Below are positions 38,947 to 46,914 of a DNA stretch of 64,000 nt, one piece after another. Position 1 is the stretch's first letter; the number at the start of each line of letters is the position of its first letter. Below the pieces are notes generated by a model, which saw only the letters and a list, made by a program, of their open reading frames with translations, was not told where the DNA came from and did not search any database. The translations under genes were made by a program, and so were the position numbers. The stretch is from Desulfurivibrio sp. (GTDB lineage: Bacteria > Desulfobacterota > Desulfobulbia > Desulfobulbales > SURF-16), in NCBI GenBank assembly GCA_003605035.1, contig QZKJ01000053.1, forward strand, positions 35,507-99,506, read 5' to 3'.

Positions 38947-40425
38947 TCAGCGCGGTGGCTTGACGCCTCCTTTTCGTTTTATACCAAAACCGACGCGAAA
39001 AATATCAGGCATGTTAATTCGATTGTCCTCCGTGCGGTAAAGAACGGCCAGTTCCACCAGATCGTCTACCAAGGCCTGCATATCTCCCTTACGACTAGGG
39101 TCGCTGCTGTAACGGCGTGGCGGTAGTCTCTGTTTTTGTTGTGCCGCTTCGAGTGAAGAGTTGATGCAACTTTCTGTCCATTTCGCAGTTAATTCGTCGA
39201 CTGTCAATGGAACGGTCGCTCCTTTCAGTGCTTCCAGCAAAGGGCCGACCCATGGATAATCTTCCTTGACCTCGCGAATTCTAATCTTTGAAGCTTCCAC
39301 TACCCCGTGTTGAATTCCCTGATAGTGCAGGGCTGTTTTATGGTTCGGATCATGTTCTTCGGTCCACTGGGCAGCGTGTCTGAATGCCAGCAGGATGCTG
39401 CGGGGGCTGAATCGCCCCTTGGCGTCGGCCAAGTGGGTGGGAATCCATGTGAAGGTGAATCCACGCTTCGCAGCGGTACCCATCCAAGGCCCGGCCAGCG
39501 CCTCTATAATGCGGCGGAGCGGTTGCTCGCTGGCCGTCAGTTCTCGAGGCAAGGGAAAGACGTTATCTACTTCCCGCCATTGGATATGCTCATCGCGCTC
39601 GATTTCTTTCCTGAATGACGGGCCGACAGTTTCCGAATTGGCCAGATGAAGCAAGATCAAGCCGAACAAATCGTTGGGTCGCCAGGTAAGCTCGCCTTTG
39701 CTATGAAGCAACTTCGAACTGTCAGCGAAGCGCCAAATTTCATCCTCTTCCTCGACCATGTCCGGGCGTAGGAAGAATTTGAAGCGGATTGCCCGCCGGG
39801 TGCGGCACTCTAATCCGAGTTGCAGCGCGGGGGAAAGAATATCTCGAATACCCCTCCAGTCATCAGCCAAACGTTCAAGGGAGTCGAATAGCAGAAGAAG
39901 CACTTTGTTCTGCTGCGCCAAAGCGTGGTCGCATTCCGTCAAATACCGATCAGCCTCATCGCGGTTTATTTTGACCCAAAGCGCTGCGGCATCGACTTCA
40001 TCATCGAAAGGAAAAGGTTTCTTCAACAACTTCAGGACATGTCTGAGCAAGGTCGATCGCCAAATATCGTCCGGGGTACAGCCCCGGAACATTAAAGAGG
40101 AGATTTTTATGGCGGTGGGAAAATTTTCGTTAGCTAGGTCAAGGCCGAAACCGACCCTAACTGCCAAGCGGGAAAGTCTCTGGATATTCGCAAAGCCGGA
40201 AACGAGGGCACGAGTGTCATTATCGGCCAAGACGGCAGTCCAAAAGCTTTTTCCAGCGCCGCGCATTCCCTCCACGATGCTGACCTCCGGCAGGAGAGCC
40301 TTATTGTGCAGCAACGGAATGTAAATTTCGGTCGGCTTGGGAGGAACGAGATTTTCCCAAGCAGGCGTAATCGGCAAATCGATGAGTGCTTGACGGAGGG
40401 CGATGGGGTCGAAGGACAGGGCCAT
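38947..40425 (-). CDS. Large P-loop ATPase of a three-gene accessory operon
   Basis: A 492-residue protein with Walker A GMRGAGKS at 53-60 and a hydrophobic Walker B strand VLLLLFDSLERL at about 174-185, in the style of STAND/AAA-like ATPases. The C-terminal half (about 300-492) is helical and ends with a basic tail; it includes a possible winged-helix stretch near 400-470. I do not recognise a named family. It is the third gene of an operon: its ATG comes 1 bp after the stop of the ParA-like gene, with AGGAG nine bases upstream. Third codon positions are less G/C-biased than in the flanking housekeeping genes, suggesting acquisition. Confidence 0.8.
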   Translation of the reverse strand: MALSFDPIALRQALIDLPITPAWENLVPPKPTEIYIPLLHNKALLPEVSIVEGMRGAGKSFWTAVLADNDTRALVSGFANIQRLSRLAVRVGFGLDLANENFPTAIKISSLMFRGCTPDDIWRSTLLRHVLKLLKKPFPFDDEVDAAALWVKINRDEADRYLTECDHALAQQNKVLLLLFDSLERLADDWRGIRDILSPALQLGLECRTRRAIRFKFFLRPDMVEEEDEIWRFADSSKLLHSKGELTWRPNDLFGLILLHLANSETVGPSFRKEIERDEHIQWREVDNVFPLPRELTASEQPLRRIIEALAGPWMGTAAKRGFTFTWIPTHLADAKGRFSPRSILLAFRHAAQWTEEHDPNHKTALHYQGIQHGVVEASKIRIREVKEDYPWVGPLLEALKGATVPLTVDELTAKWTESCINSSLEAAQQKQRLPPRRYSSDPSRKGDMQALVDDLVELAVLYRTEDNRINMPDIFRVGFGIKRKGGVKPPR

Positions 40426-40426
40426 C

Positions 40427-41794
40427 TTATGTGTCTCCTGTGATCAATTCATCGGGAAATAAACGTGTAAAAGCTCCGGAGAAAAAACCTCCAAAAGCGG
40501 TTTCGATGATTTTCCAGTCAGGGCGATTCTCCGGATTGATTAAATCGAAGCTCCTTACTCTAGAATCGAATTGGACAAAAAGTGGGGCATGGGGGGCGGT
40601 ATCCTCTTCACGTTCAAAAACCTGCTGCAGAGGAATAGGTTGCCCTTTTTTTTTCAGGTTTTCTTCGTCCTCCGCGGAGACGCCGGCATCGTAGAGCTCA
40701 TCACTCCAGACACCATATGAGGCGTCAGTGAAGCGTAGCCGTGAGGATTCGGCGGTGTCGTCCAGTAAGGCGCCGACCATCTTCAACCGCCAGCGCAGAT
40801 CATTGTCGGACATTCCAATGCTCACGTTGCGGGATTTACGCAAATGCTTGAACAGCTCCCGATAAGCCTGCCAGCTTTGATAGTCATCACGTGCAAACAT
40901 GAAAACCTCGGCTCCCAATCGGGTAACTGCCGCAGAACCGATGTCATGCAGGCCGGCGCGGCTATCCAGCATCACCAGATCCGGTCGATCCGACAAGCCG
41001 GCTAATTGCTCCAGCAACAGCAACAGACGTTCGGCCAAGCCAAGGAATTTGCCGGTGTCGCTGGCGAAGACAGGCATATAAATGCGACCGAGTTTGCTGA
41101 CGTATTCGCTAGTTTTCAAACCAAACGCGGGCAACACCTGAATACGTCCCGGTTCGTTGCTGGCCAAATCAGAGTCAACCAGACATTCCCGCAAGAGCGC
41201 TTGATCCGCCTGCCCATTCAACGCTTCGATCAGCCAATCAACCAGCCCGTAATCGGGCATGCGCCCTTCCTTCAGCAACAAACCTGCTACACCGGGCGCC
41301 TCCAGATCGAGATCAACCAGCACGATATTCTTCCCCGCCCGGGCAAGTGACCAAGCCCATAATGCAAAAGCCGTAGTGCGGCCAACACCACCCTTGATAC
41401 TGAAGGCAACCGCAGTGGGTATCGGCGGATGTTCGACTAGGGGCTCTCGCAACCAATCCTGATTGGTCTGCAACCGATCAACCAGCCAGGTGTTCGAGAC
41501 ATACTGCAGGCGAACACGATCCGGGGACTCCAGGACATCGGCGGGATCAATGAGATCGCTTTGCCGAAGCAGGACTTGGCTTTCCCCAGGGCTGTAAACC
41601 CCCAAGGCACCATGAAGCTCTCTGGCCAATTCATCCAAAGAACCCGCGTCTGTTACTGCCTCATCGGGCAACACAACAGACAAGGTGCCAAAACTATCAC
41701 GTACCAGTGTTGTTTCAAAAGTTCTGTCGGCAAAATATTTACCGAGTAGTGCATGGACAGTAGGAATAACCTGATCAAATCGGAGTGTTGTCAT
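40427..41794 (-). CDS. ParA/MinD-like ATPase with altered P-loop
   Basis: A 455-residue protein with an N-terminal domain of about 125 residues of unknown fold, then a deviant Walker A region KGGVGRTT at 134-141. The signature Lys (K134) is kept, but the P-loop Lys is Arg (R139). It continues with DLDLEAPG at 161-168 (switch I) and LVMLDSRAGLHDIGSAA near 272 (switch II). This belongs to the SIMIBI/ParA class, which usually works as nucleotide-dependent dimers. It is the middle gene of the operon: it overlaps the upstream gene by 4 bp and is followed 1 bp later by the second ATPase. It is unlikely to be a plasmid partition protein, because no ParB-like gene or parS-like repeat is seen. Confidence 0.8.
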   Translation of the reverse strand: MTTLRFDQVIPTVHALLGKYFADRTFETTLVRDSFGTLSVVLPDEAVTDAGSLDELARELHGALGVYSPGESQVLLRQSDLIDPADVLESPDRVRLQYVSNTWLVDRLQTNQDWLREPLVEHPPIPTAVAFSIKGGVGRTTAFALWAWSLARAGKNIVLVDLDLEAPGVAGLLLKEGRMPDYGLVDWLIEALNGQADQALLRECLVDSDLASNEPGRIQVLPAFGLKTSEYVSKLGRIYMPVFASDTGKFLGLAERLLLLLEQLAGLSDRPDLVMLDSRAGLHDIGSAAVTRLGAEVFMFARDDYQSWQAYRELFKHLRKSRNVSIGMSDNDLRWRLKMVGALLDDTAESSRLRFTDASYGVWSDELYDAGVSAEDEENLKKKGQPIPLQQVFEREEDTAPHAPLFVQFDSRVRSFDLINPENRPDWKIIETAFGGFFSGAFTRLFPDELITGDT

Positions 41795-42195
41795 GTTTTT
41801 CTGCTCCCCGGCAAATTGATGATGCCGAGCAGTCGCTTCGCTGAAATTTTGTGTAACTCCAGCGCCGTTTTTGAGATTCCGTCATTCGCGGCATAGCGCT
41901 GGTTTACATCCCAATCCGCAAAGGGATTAGGCGATTTAAGGAGGGCGGAAAGATGAGGATAAGATTTCTGCAGATTTTGATAATTCACCCTCCCCCATAG
42001 AACGTTGACATGTTCTTTGTAAGATTTCTCCAATTTTCCATTGCGGGAAAAAGACGGGAGTCTGACCAACACGTTTTTGATGGCACATTCGGCGGCAAAA
42101 CCATAAAGGTGATCCGCATTCTCCAGGCGATTATCTTTCTCAAGCAGTTCGGCATCTTTCCAATGCCGCAAAGCAGCTTCCGCGAAATTGTCCAT
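41791..42195 (-). CDS. Small HEPN-like protein, first gene of the accessory operon
   Basis: A 134-residue, helix-rich protein. The segment HWKDAELLEKDNRLENADH followed by YGFAAECAIKNVL (about 11-43) is typical of small HEPN-like helical-bundle proteins. NPFADWDVNQRYAAND near 91-106 places a conserved-looking W/R/Y group where many HEPN RNases carry their catalytic Rx4-6H. No exact RxxxxH is present, so nuclease activity is not established. Its stop overlaps the ParA-like start (ATGA). The ribosome binding site is weak. HEPN proteins are common effectors in anti-phage and toxin-antitoxin loci, which is the basis for suspecting a defence role here. Confidence 0.65.
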   Translation of the reverse strand: MDNFAEAALRHWKDAELLEKDNRLENADHLYGFAAECAIKNVLVRLPSFSRNGKLEKSYKEHVNVLWGRVNYQNLQKSYPHLSALLKSPNPFADWDVNQRYAANDGISKTALELHKISAKRLLGIINLPGSRKT

Positions 42196-42239
42196 CGTGA
42201 GGTGAGGTGATCGGTGATGGTGTGGTGATTAGAAATCCT

Positions 42240-42256
42240 TTTACCGGGATGGTAAA
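42240..42256. promoter_or_regulatory. Inverted repeat upstream of the accessory operon
   Basis: TTTACC-GGGAT-GGTAAA, perfect 6-bp arms with a 5-base spacer, lies 45 bp upstream of the first gene of the three-gene operon on the minus strand. The position suits an operator or autoregulatory site. Confidence 0.4.
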
Positions 42257-42956
42257 GCTACGAAAGAAAGGGACAAATTAAGACCATTTCCCCACAGTCG
42301 CGCCAAAAAAATACTCAATATATCTTTTTGGATAACCAACTGCACTTTTACTACCTGCTCGTAATATCTACCGCAAATCGCATCAGTAATCAGGATAAAC
42401 AGGACAAACCAGCAAAACAGAATTCATAAAAACTGGTACTTTTTTTCGCAATATCTGTCAACCCAAAATAAAACGAAGGCGAATGCGGGGTCGCATCTTT
42501 AGTGCGGCAGGGCAAGGGGGCGTGAGGGGACAGTGATAAGTTAAAACCTTAAGGTTTTTTAGCGGCTGCACGCTCCTATGCGTGCAGGGAATAAGCAGCT
42601 CTCCTCGACCATGAACCGCATCCAGCACTCCCGCAGCTTCAACCTGGGGTGGCGGCGGGAGCCGCGCCGAACTTGTTTGCCGCACTTTACATAAGACGAT
42701 TTCTTGCCGGCGAAGCCCCGGCAGCCGCCAATGCCGAAGTGGACAACCTCACCTATCCATCGGCCACCTCCGCAAGGGGGGCTTCTTTTTGATAGCTCCA
42801 TGGATAAATCCATGATGGAACAGTCCGGCGGCGGGAGCCGTCCAAGGCTTGATTACGTACTTTATTCCGAGGGCGCCGGCATCCGATGCGTACCCGTCCG
42901 GGCCGGCCGGAGAGGCGGGGAAGGGCGCGCAGTGAGGCGGGTTGGGGAAAAAAAAC

Positions 42957-42986
42957 TTGACAGCCATCAGCCATTAATATTATATG
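42957..42986 (+). promoter_or_regulatory. Promoter of tRNA-Ala
   Basis: TTGACA at 42957-42962 is followed after 17 bp by TTATAT (42980-42985; TATTAT and TATATG overlap it). The start point would fall a few bases before the tRNA at 43011. Confidence 0.65.
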
Positions 42987-43010
42987 TGGGCACCATTTCG
43001 GCCGTGGAGT

Positions 43011-43086
<76 letters not shown>

Positions 43087-43222
43087 AATAATGGAGAGTC
43101 ACCCGCACATTGCTGAGCGGCAAAAAACTCTCAATTTAAATGAAGCGGACGATCTGCCGGATAACGAAAAATAAGGATCTTTAATCGGGGAGGGCCTACC
43201 AGTTTTTCCTTATATTAAAGAT

Positions 43223-43276
43223 AGCCTCTGTCGGTAATCAAGAATTGGCCTTCTTTTACACCGCAGAGGCTTTTTT
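43223..43276 (+). terminator. Terminator between tRNA-Ala and the next gene
   Basis: AGCCTCTG-t-CGG (43223-43234) pairs with CCG-CAGAGGCT (43261-43271) across a 26-base loop, followed by six T. It probably ends the tRNA transcript; it may also be an attenuator for the gene at 43322. Confidence 0.75.
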
Positions 43277-43321
43277 GTTTCCCCTGCGGTAAATCGGCCA
43301 CCTTTCCTACGGAGTTATCCC

Positions 43322-43513
43322 ATGTCCTCAGCCAAAAATCAGGTTGACGCACACGACAAGGCTGCGATGAAGACGATAACCGATGAGGCGATTCTCAAGG
43401 TCACCAAGGAAATCGTCGTCAAGTTCATCGAGTGCGGCCGGCTCTCTCCTGCCAATTTTGATGAGACTTTTGAGCAGGTATACAAAAAGGTTGTGAGCAC
43501 CGTCCGGTCATGA
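43322..43513 (+). CDS. Small helical protein upstream of mpl
   Basis: A 63-residue protein with a clean start after ACGGAGTTATCCC. The sequence (DEAILKVTKEIVVKFIECGRLSPANFDETF) is predicted helical, without signal or membrane segments. Similar short proteins with a KEIVVKFIE.GR.SP core are, as far as I recall, common in Desulfobacterota, but I know no function. Its stop overlaps the mpl start by 4 bp (ATGA), so the two are coupled. Confidence 0.75.
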   Translation: MSSAKNQVDAHDKAAMKTITDEAILKVTKEIVVKFIECGRLSPANFDETFEQVYKKVVSTVRS

Positions 43514-44982
43514 CGCACGAGCAGGAGGGGGCAATCCTTGATCCCTCTCTGAATATCTTTCCGCAGTCCCCCCGGCATATCCACCTGATGGGGGTGTGCG
43601 GCACCGGCATGGCCGCCATGGCCGGCATGCTGAAGAGCCAGGGCTACCACGTGTCCGGATCGGACAGTCATGTCTATCCGCCCATGAGCGATTTTCTGGT
43701 CAGTTGCGGCATTCCCATTCTTGAGGGGTATCGCCGCGAGAATCTTGAGCCGCGGCCGGATCTGGTGGTGGTCGGCAACGTTATTACCCGCAAAAACCCC
43801 GAGGCCATTGCCCTGGCCAGACTCCGCATTCCCTATCTGTCTTTTCCCCAGCTGCTCAGCCATGCCTTTCTTGCCGCCAAAACTTCTCTGGTGGTGGCAG
43901 GCACCCATGGCAAGACCACCACCTCCTCCATGCTGGCCACCATGCTGCATGGCGCAGGACTCGATCCGGGATTCATGATCGGCGGCATCGTGCAGGCCTT
44001 TGGCCGCAATTTCCGGGTGGGCGACGGCCCCTATTTTGTGGTGGAGGGTGATGAATACGATACGGCCTTCTTTGACAAGGGGCCGAAATTTCTGCATTAC
44101 CGCCCCCAGATCGCCATCATTACCAGCATCGAGTTTGATCATGCCGACATTTACGCCGATCTCGAGGCGGTAAAAAATTCTTTCCGCAGGCTGATTGCCA
44201 TCATGCCACCGGATGGCTGCCTGGTGGCCCAGCTGGATGATCCGGTGGTGCGGGAGCTGGTCGCCGCGGCCCCGTGCCCGGTGGTGGGCTACGGGCAGCT
44301 GCCGGACTATGACTGGTGTCTGGCTGAGGTCAACTGTTCCCGCCAGGGCAGTTCCTTTGTCGCCCTGCGCCAGGGCAAACCCTTCGGGACTTTTACGACG
44401 GTCATGCCCGGCCGCCACAACTGCCTGAACGGCCTGGCCGTGATTGCCGTACTGGAGCGGCTGGGACTGGCCCCAGAGGTCATCGCCCGCGAGCTTGCCC
44501 TGTTTACCGGAGTCAGACGACGCCAGGAGGTGCGCGGGGTGGTCGGCGGCGTGACCGTCATCGATGATTTTGCCCATCACCCGACAGCGGTGCGCGAGAC
44601 CCTGGCCGCCCTCAGGACCGCCTATGCGGGGCAGCGGCTGCTGGCTATTTTTGAGCCGCGCACCAACTCCAGCAGAAGACGGGTTTTCCAGCAGGATTAT
44701 CAGGCCGTCTTTGATGCGGCCGATGTGGTGGTGGTCAAGGAGCCGGATCCCCTGGCCGCGCTGCCGGCCGACCAGCGCTTTTCCGCCACGGAACTGGTCG
44801 CCGGTTTGCGGGAAAGAGGGGTGGACGGCCATTACTTTCCCGATACCGACGGCATTCTCGCCTATCTCGCCGGCATCATCCGGCCTCATGATGTCGTTGC
44901 CATCCTGTCCAACGGCGGCTTTGACAACATTCATGAGCGCCTGCTGGCCAGCTTGGAGCAGCTTTTTCCCCGCCCGAATTAA
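43510..44982 (+). CDS. mpl: UDP-MurNAc tripeptide ligase (Mpl/MurC family)
   Basis: ATP-dependent Mur ligase. The 490-residue product has the N-terminal Rossmann motif HLMGVCGTGMAAMAGML near 19, the P-loop GTHGKTTTSSML near 129, a central VEGDEYDTAFFDKGPKF near 172 (typical of Mpl rather than MurC) and HHPTAVRETLAAL near 352. Mpl recycles L-Ala-gamma-D-Glu-meso-DAP by joining it to UDP-MurNAc. MurC is the alternative, but MurC normally sits in the dcw cluster, which is absent here. Confidence 0.85.
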   Translation: MTHEQEGAILDPSLNIFPQSPRHIHLMGVCGTGMAAMAGMLKSQGYHVSGSDSHVYPPMSDFLVSCGIPILEGYRRENLEPRPDLVVVGNVITRKNPEAIALARLRIPYLSFPQLLSHAFLAAKTSLVVAGTHGKTTTSSMLATMLHGAGLDPGFMIGGIVQAFGRNFRVGDGPYFVVEGDEYDTAFFDKGPKFLHYRPQIAIITSIEFDHADIYADLEAVKNSFRRLIAIMPPDGCLVAQLDDPVVRELVAAAPCPVVGYGQLPDYDWCLAEVNCSRQGSSFVALRQGKPFGTFTTVMPGRHNCLNGLAVIAVLERLGLAPEVIARELALFTGVRRRQEVRGVVGGVTVIDDFAHHPTAVRETLAALRTAYAGQRLLAIFEPRTNSSRRRVFQQDYQAVFDAADVVVVKEPDPLAALPADQRFSATELVAGLRERGVDGHYFPDTDGILAYLAGIIRPHDVVAILSNGGFDNIHERLLASLEQLFPRPN

Positions 44983-45033
44983 AAAAGGCCCTAACCCCGT
45001 ATTACTACGGACTTATGGTTCTTCTTCCCCTCT

Positions 45034-45065
45034 GAATTATTTTGTGTATATGCCCAAAATAATTC
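45034..45065. repeat. Perfect 11-bp inverted repeat downstream of mpl
   Basis: GAATTATTTTG (45034-45044) and its inverse complement (45055-45065) flank a 10-base loop. It lies 50 bp past the mpl stop and may end that transcript, though it is A/T-rich and no T-run follows. Confidence 0.7.
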
Positions 45066-45137
45066 CTGCCCGGCCATCAGAAATTTTTAAATGAAATTAT
45101 GATGATATCCTGTCGGCACCCTTGAATTAAACACCAA

Positions 45138-45173
45138 TGAATAGTTATTCATAAATGTGTGAATAGCCATTCA
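45138..45173. promoter_or_regulatory. Tandem operator-like palindromes of the nuo promoter
   Basis: TGAATAGTTATTCA (45138-45151) and TGAATAGCCATTCA (45160-45173) share arms TGAATA/ATTCA and are 22 bp apart centre to centre, two helical turns. They lie directly upstream of the -35 box at 45182. The symmetry and spacing suit cooperative binding of a dimeric regulator of TetR or similar type; the protein is unknown. Confidence 0.7.
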
Positions 45174-45181
45174 TTTTTTGC

Positions 45182-45210
45182 TTGACATAGAAAAACCTAT
45201 GGGATATTAA
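45182..45210 (+). promoter_or_regulatory. Sigma-70 promoter of the nuo operon
   Basis: TTGACA (45182-45187), 17 bp, TATTAA (45205-45210). Transcription would start near 45217, leaving a leader of about 150 bases that contains a CATCCGG/CCGGATG hairpin (45326-45349) just before the nuoA ribosome binding site. Confidence 0.8.
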
Positions 45211-45366
45211 CGCCTGAAAGTGTGCATTTTTATTATGCAATGCACGGTTATGAGTTGGCATTTTTGAAGTCACAACAATTTTTTTAAGGCGCTGATCGTT
45301 CGGATCTGACAGGTGCCTTATCGTTCATCCGGAGAATCTCAGCCGGATGGGCAAAGGAGCTGAAAC

Positions 45367-45765
45367 GTGGAACAACAGGCTCTCCTTGATCTTCTTTATA
45401 TTGCCGCTTTTACACTATGCGGTCTCGCCTTCGGCTTTGGTCCCCTCCTCATTGTTTATCTCTTTTCCCCGCGAGGAACCCGCCAAATCGTCAACAAGAC
45501 AAGAATACCCATCGAGTGCGGTATGCTGACCATTGGTCCTGCCTGGATTCGTTACGGAATTCTCTATTATCTGTATGCCTTGATGTTTCTGGCCTTTGAC
45601 GTGGATGTGCTTTTTCTTTTTCCGGTGGCGGCCGTTTATAGCGAATTTGAAGGCATCAGGGGTTTTGTCGAAATTGTTTTGTTTGTGGCGATTCTTTCAC
45701 TGGCGATTATTTACGCATGGAATAAGGGAGTGTTCAAGTGGGAACGGAAAGTTTACCAACAATAG
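45367..45765 (+). CDS. nuoA: Complex I subunit NuoA
   Basis: A 132-residue inner-membrane subunit with three helices, at the junction of the peripheral and membrane arms. Conserved blocks are IPIECGM near 47 and [20 protein letters not shown] near 66-85 with the acidic loop residues. It starts at a GTG preceded by AAGGAG. First gene of a thirteen-gene operon; its 3' end overlaps nuoB by 28 bp. Confidence 0.95.
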   Translation: MEQQALLDLLYIAAFTLCGLAFGFGPLLIVYLFSPRGTRQIVNKTRIPIECGMLTIGPAWIRYGILYYLYALMFLAFDVDVLFLFPVAAVYSEFEGIRGFVEIVLFVAILSLAIIYAWNKGVFKWERKVYQQ

Positions 45766-46271
45766 AGAATCCTATACCGCCTGCATTATTGCAGTTTCAT
45801 CAACTCGATAAATTACGCATGCTGGCCAGGGCCAATTCATTGTGGCCCATGACCTTCGGTCTGGCCTGCTGCGCCATTGAGATGCTGTCCAGCGGTTGCG
45901 CCCGTTTTGACCTGTCGCGTTTCGGTGCGGAGGTTTTCCGCCCGTCACCACGGCAAAGCGATGTGATGATCGTTGCCGGCACCATCAATAAAAAGATGCT
46001 GCCTGCCGTGAAAATCCTCTATGATCAGATGCCGGAACCCAAGTGGGTTATCGCCATGGGTAACTGCGCTATTTCAGGCGGTCCCTTTGCCTATCCGGGC
46101 CAATATAATGTTGTCGAAGGAGCGGACACCTTTCTGCCGGTTGATGTTTATATACCGGGTTGTCCCCCCCGGCCCGAGGCGCTGATTGAGGGACTGCTGG
46201 AGCTTGAGGAAAAGATTACCGGTCATCGGCGCTGGCCCCGGGTCAAGCCGGAAACTATGGTCAAGGGGTGA
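45738..46271 (+). CDS. nuoB: Complex I subunit NuoB (N2 cluster)
   Basis: A 177-residue hydrophilic subunit that ligates the terminal [4Fe-4S] cluster N2 next to the quinone site. Ligands are visible: the tandem Cys pair in [10 protein letters not shown] near 45, MGNCAISGG near 113 and [14 protein letters not shown] near 144. The start is a GTG inside nuoA with AGGGAG seven bases upstream. Confidence 0.97.
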   Translation: MGTESLPTIENPIPPALLQFHQLDKLRMLARANSLWPMTFGLACCAIEMLSSGCARFDLSRFGAEVFRPSPRQSDVMIVAGTINKKMLPAVKILYDQMPEPKWVIAMGNCAISGGPFAYPGQYNVVEGADTFLPVDVYIPGCPPRPEALIEGLLELEEKITGHRRWPRVKPETMVKG

Positions 46272-46350
46272 GCCCGGCCGGCATTTACCACTCACAAGAC
46301 CGAGGTTAAGTCCGGGTCGATTATGGTGAGTCCACCTTCATGGTAACGTT

Positions 46351-46914
46351 ATGGATCGAGCAAAAATAAAAAAAGAACTGGAAAAACTGGCTGCCGAAGG
46401 ACTTCCTGCCGGGCAACCCCAGGAAGAGGCGCCGGTTGTAGTCCAAGCTGAAGGTGAAGGCGAGGACAAGGCAAAGGCCAAGGCCAAGAAAGAAGAGGAT
46501 GTGCCGCGCAAAAATGGCCTGATCGAAACGGATTATGCGAAACGTGGGGCACATCTCGATGTGCAGATTAATCCGGATCAGGTCGTCAAGGCCGCGGAAT
46601 TACTTGACAGCGAAGGGATGACCATTGACATGGTGACCGGCGTTGACTGGATTAAGGAAGGGCAGTTCGAGATCATCTACGATTATTCCTACACCGCTGG
46701 CGGTCCTGCTTTCCGGGTGGTGGTGCGGGCCAGGGTGGACCGGAACAAGCCTGACATCCCCACCATTTCTCATATATATGGCGGCGCCAATTGGCATGAG
46801 CGGGAGACCTGGGAGTTGCTCGGCATCAACTTTGTCGGTCATCCACAGCTTGAGCACTTTCTGCTGCCGGAAGATGCAGATTTTTTTCCATTACGTAAGG
46901 ATTTCAAACCATGA
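46351..46914 (+). CDS. nuoC: Complex I subunit NuoC with charged N-terminal extension
   Basis: The 187-residue product has a C-terminal 30-kDa-subunit domain (about 66-187, with FRVVVRARVDR, ISHIYGGANWHERETWELLGI and GHPQLEHFLLPED). It is preceded by about 60 residues rich in Lys/Glu/Ala (EGEGEDKAKAKAKKEED) that are not part of the usual subunit. It helps form the quinone-facing module with NuoD and is separate from nuoD here. The ATG has no obvious ribosome binding site. The stop overlaps the nuoD start by 4 bp. Confidence 0.93.
   Translation: MDRAKIKKELEKLAAEGLPAGQPQEEAPVVVQAEGEGEDKAKAKAKKEEDVPRKNGLIETDYAKRGAHLDVQINPDQVVKAAELLDSEGMTIDMVTGVDWIKEGQFEIIYDYSYTAGGPAFRVVVRARVDRNKPDIPTISHIYGGANWHERETWELLGINFVGHPQLEHFLLPEDADFFPLRKDFKP

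Larger units (their letters stand above)
42196..43010. other. Non-coding, hairpin-rich region upstream of the accessory operon
   Basis: About 815 bp between the accessory operon and tRNA-Ala without a supported gene. It holds a TTTACC-5-GGTAAA inverted repeat (42240-42256), AAAACCTTAAGGTTTT (42543-42558), an 8-bp stem CTGCACGC/GCGTGCAG (42566-42587), a GCAA-capped hairpin around 42757-42782 followed by TTCTTTTT, and CATGGATAAATCCATG (42799-42814). Frames crossing it, including one running into the tRNA, have no ribosome binding sites or recognisable content. It may contain an unrecognised structured RNA or the worn edge of an island. Confidence 0.5.

Noticed and set aside
40427..41794. Plasmid or chromosome partition ParA
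   Set aside because: There is no ParB-like partner or parS-like site; the tight operon with a HEPN-like gene and a second ATPase speaks for another role.
42457..42830. Known structured RNA (RNase P, 6S, SRP, tmRNA) or integron attC site
   Set aside because: None of the conserved core motifs of these RNAs, nor paired RYYYAAC/GTTRRRY ends, could be found.
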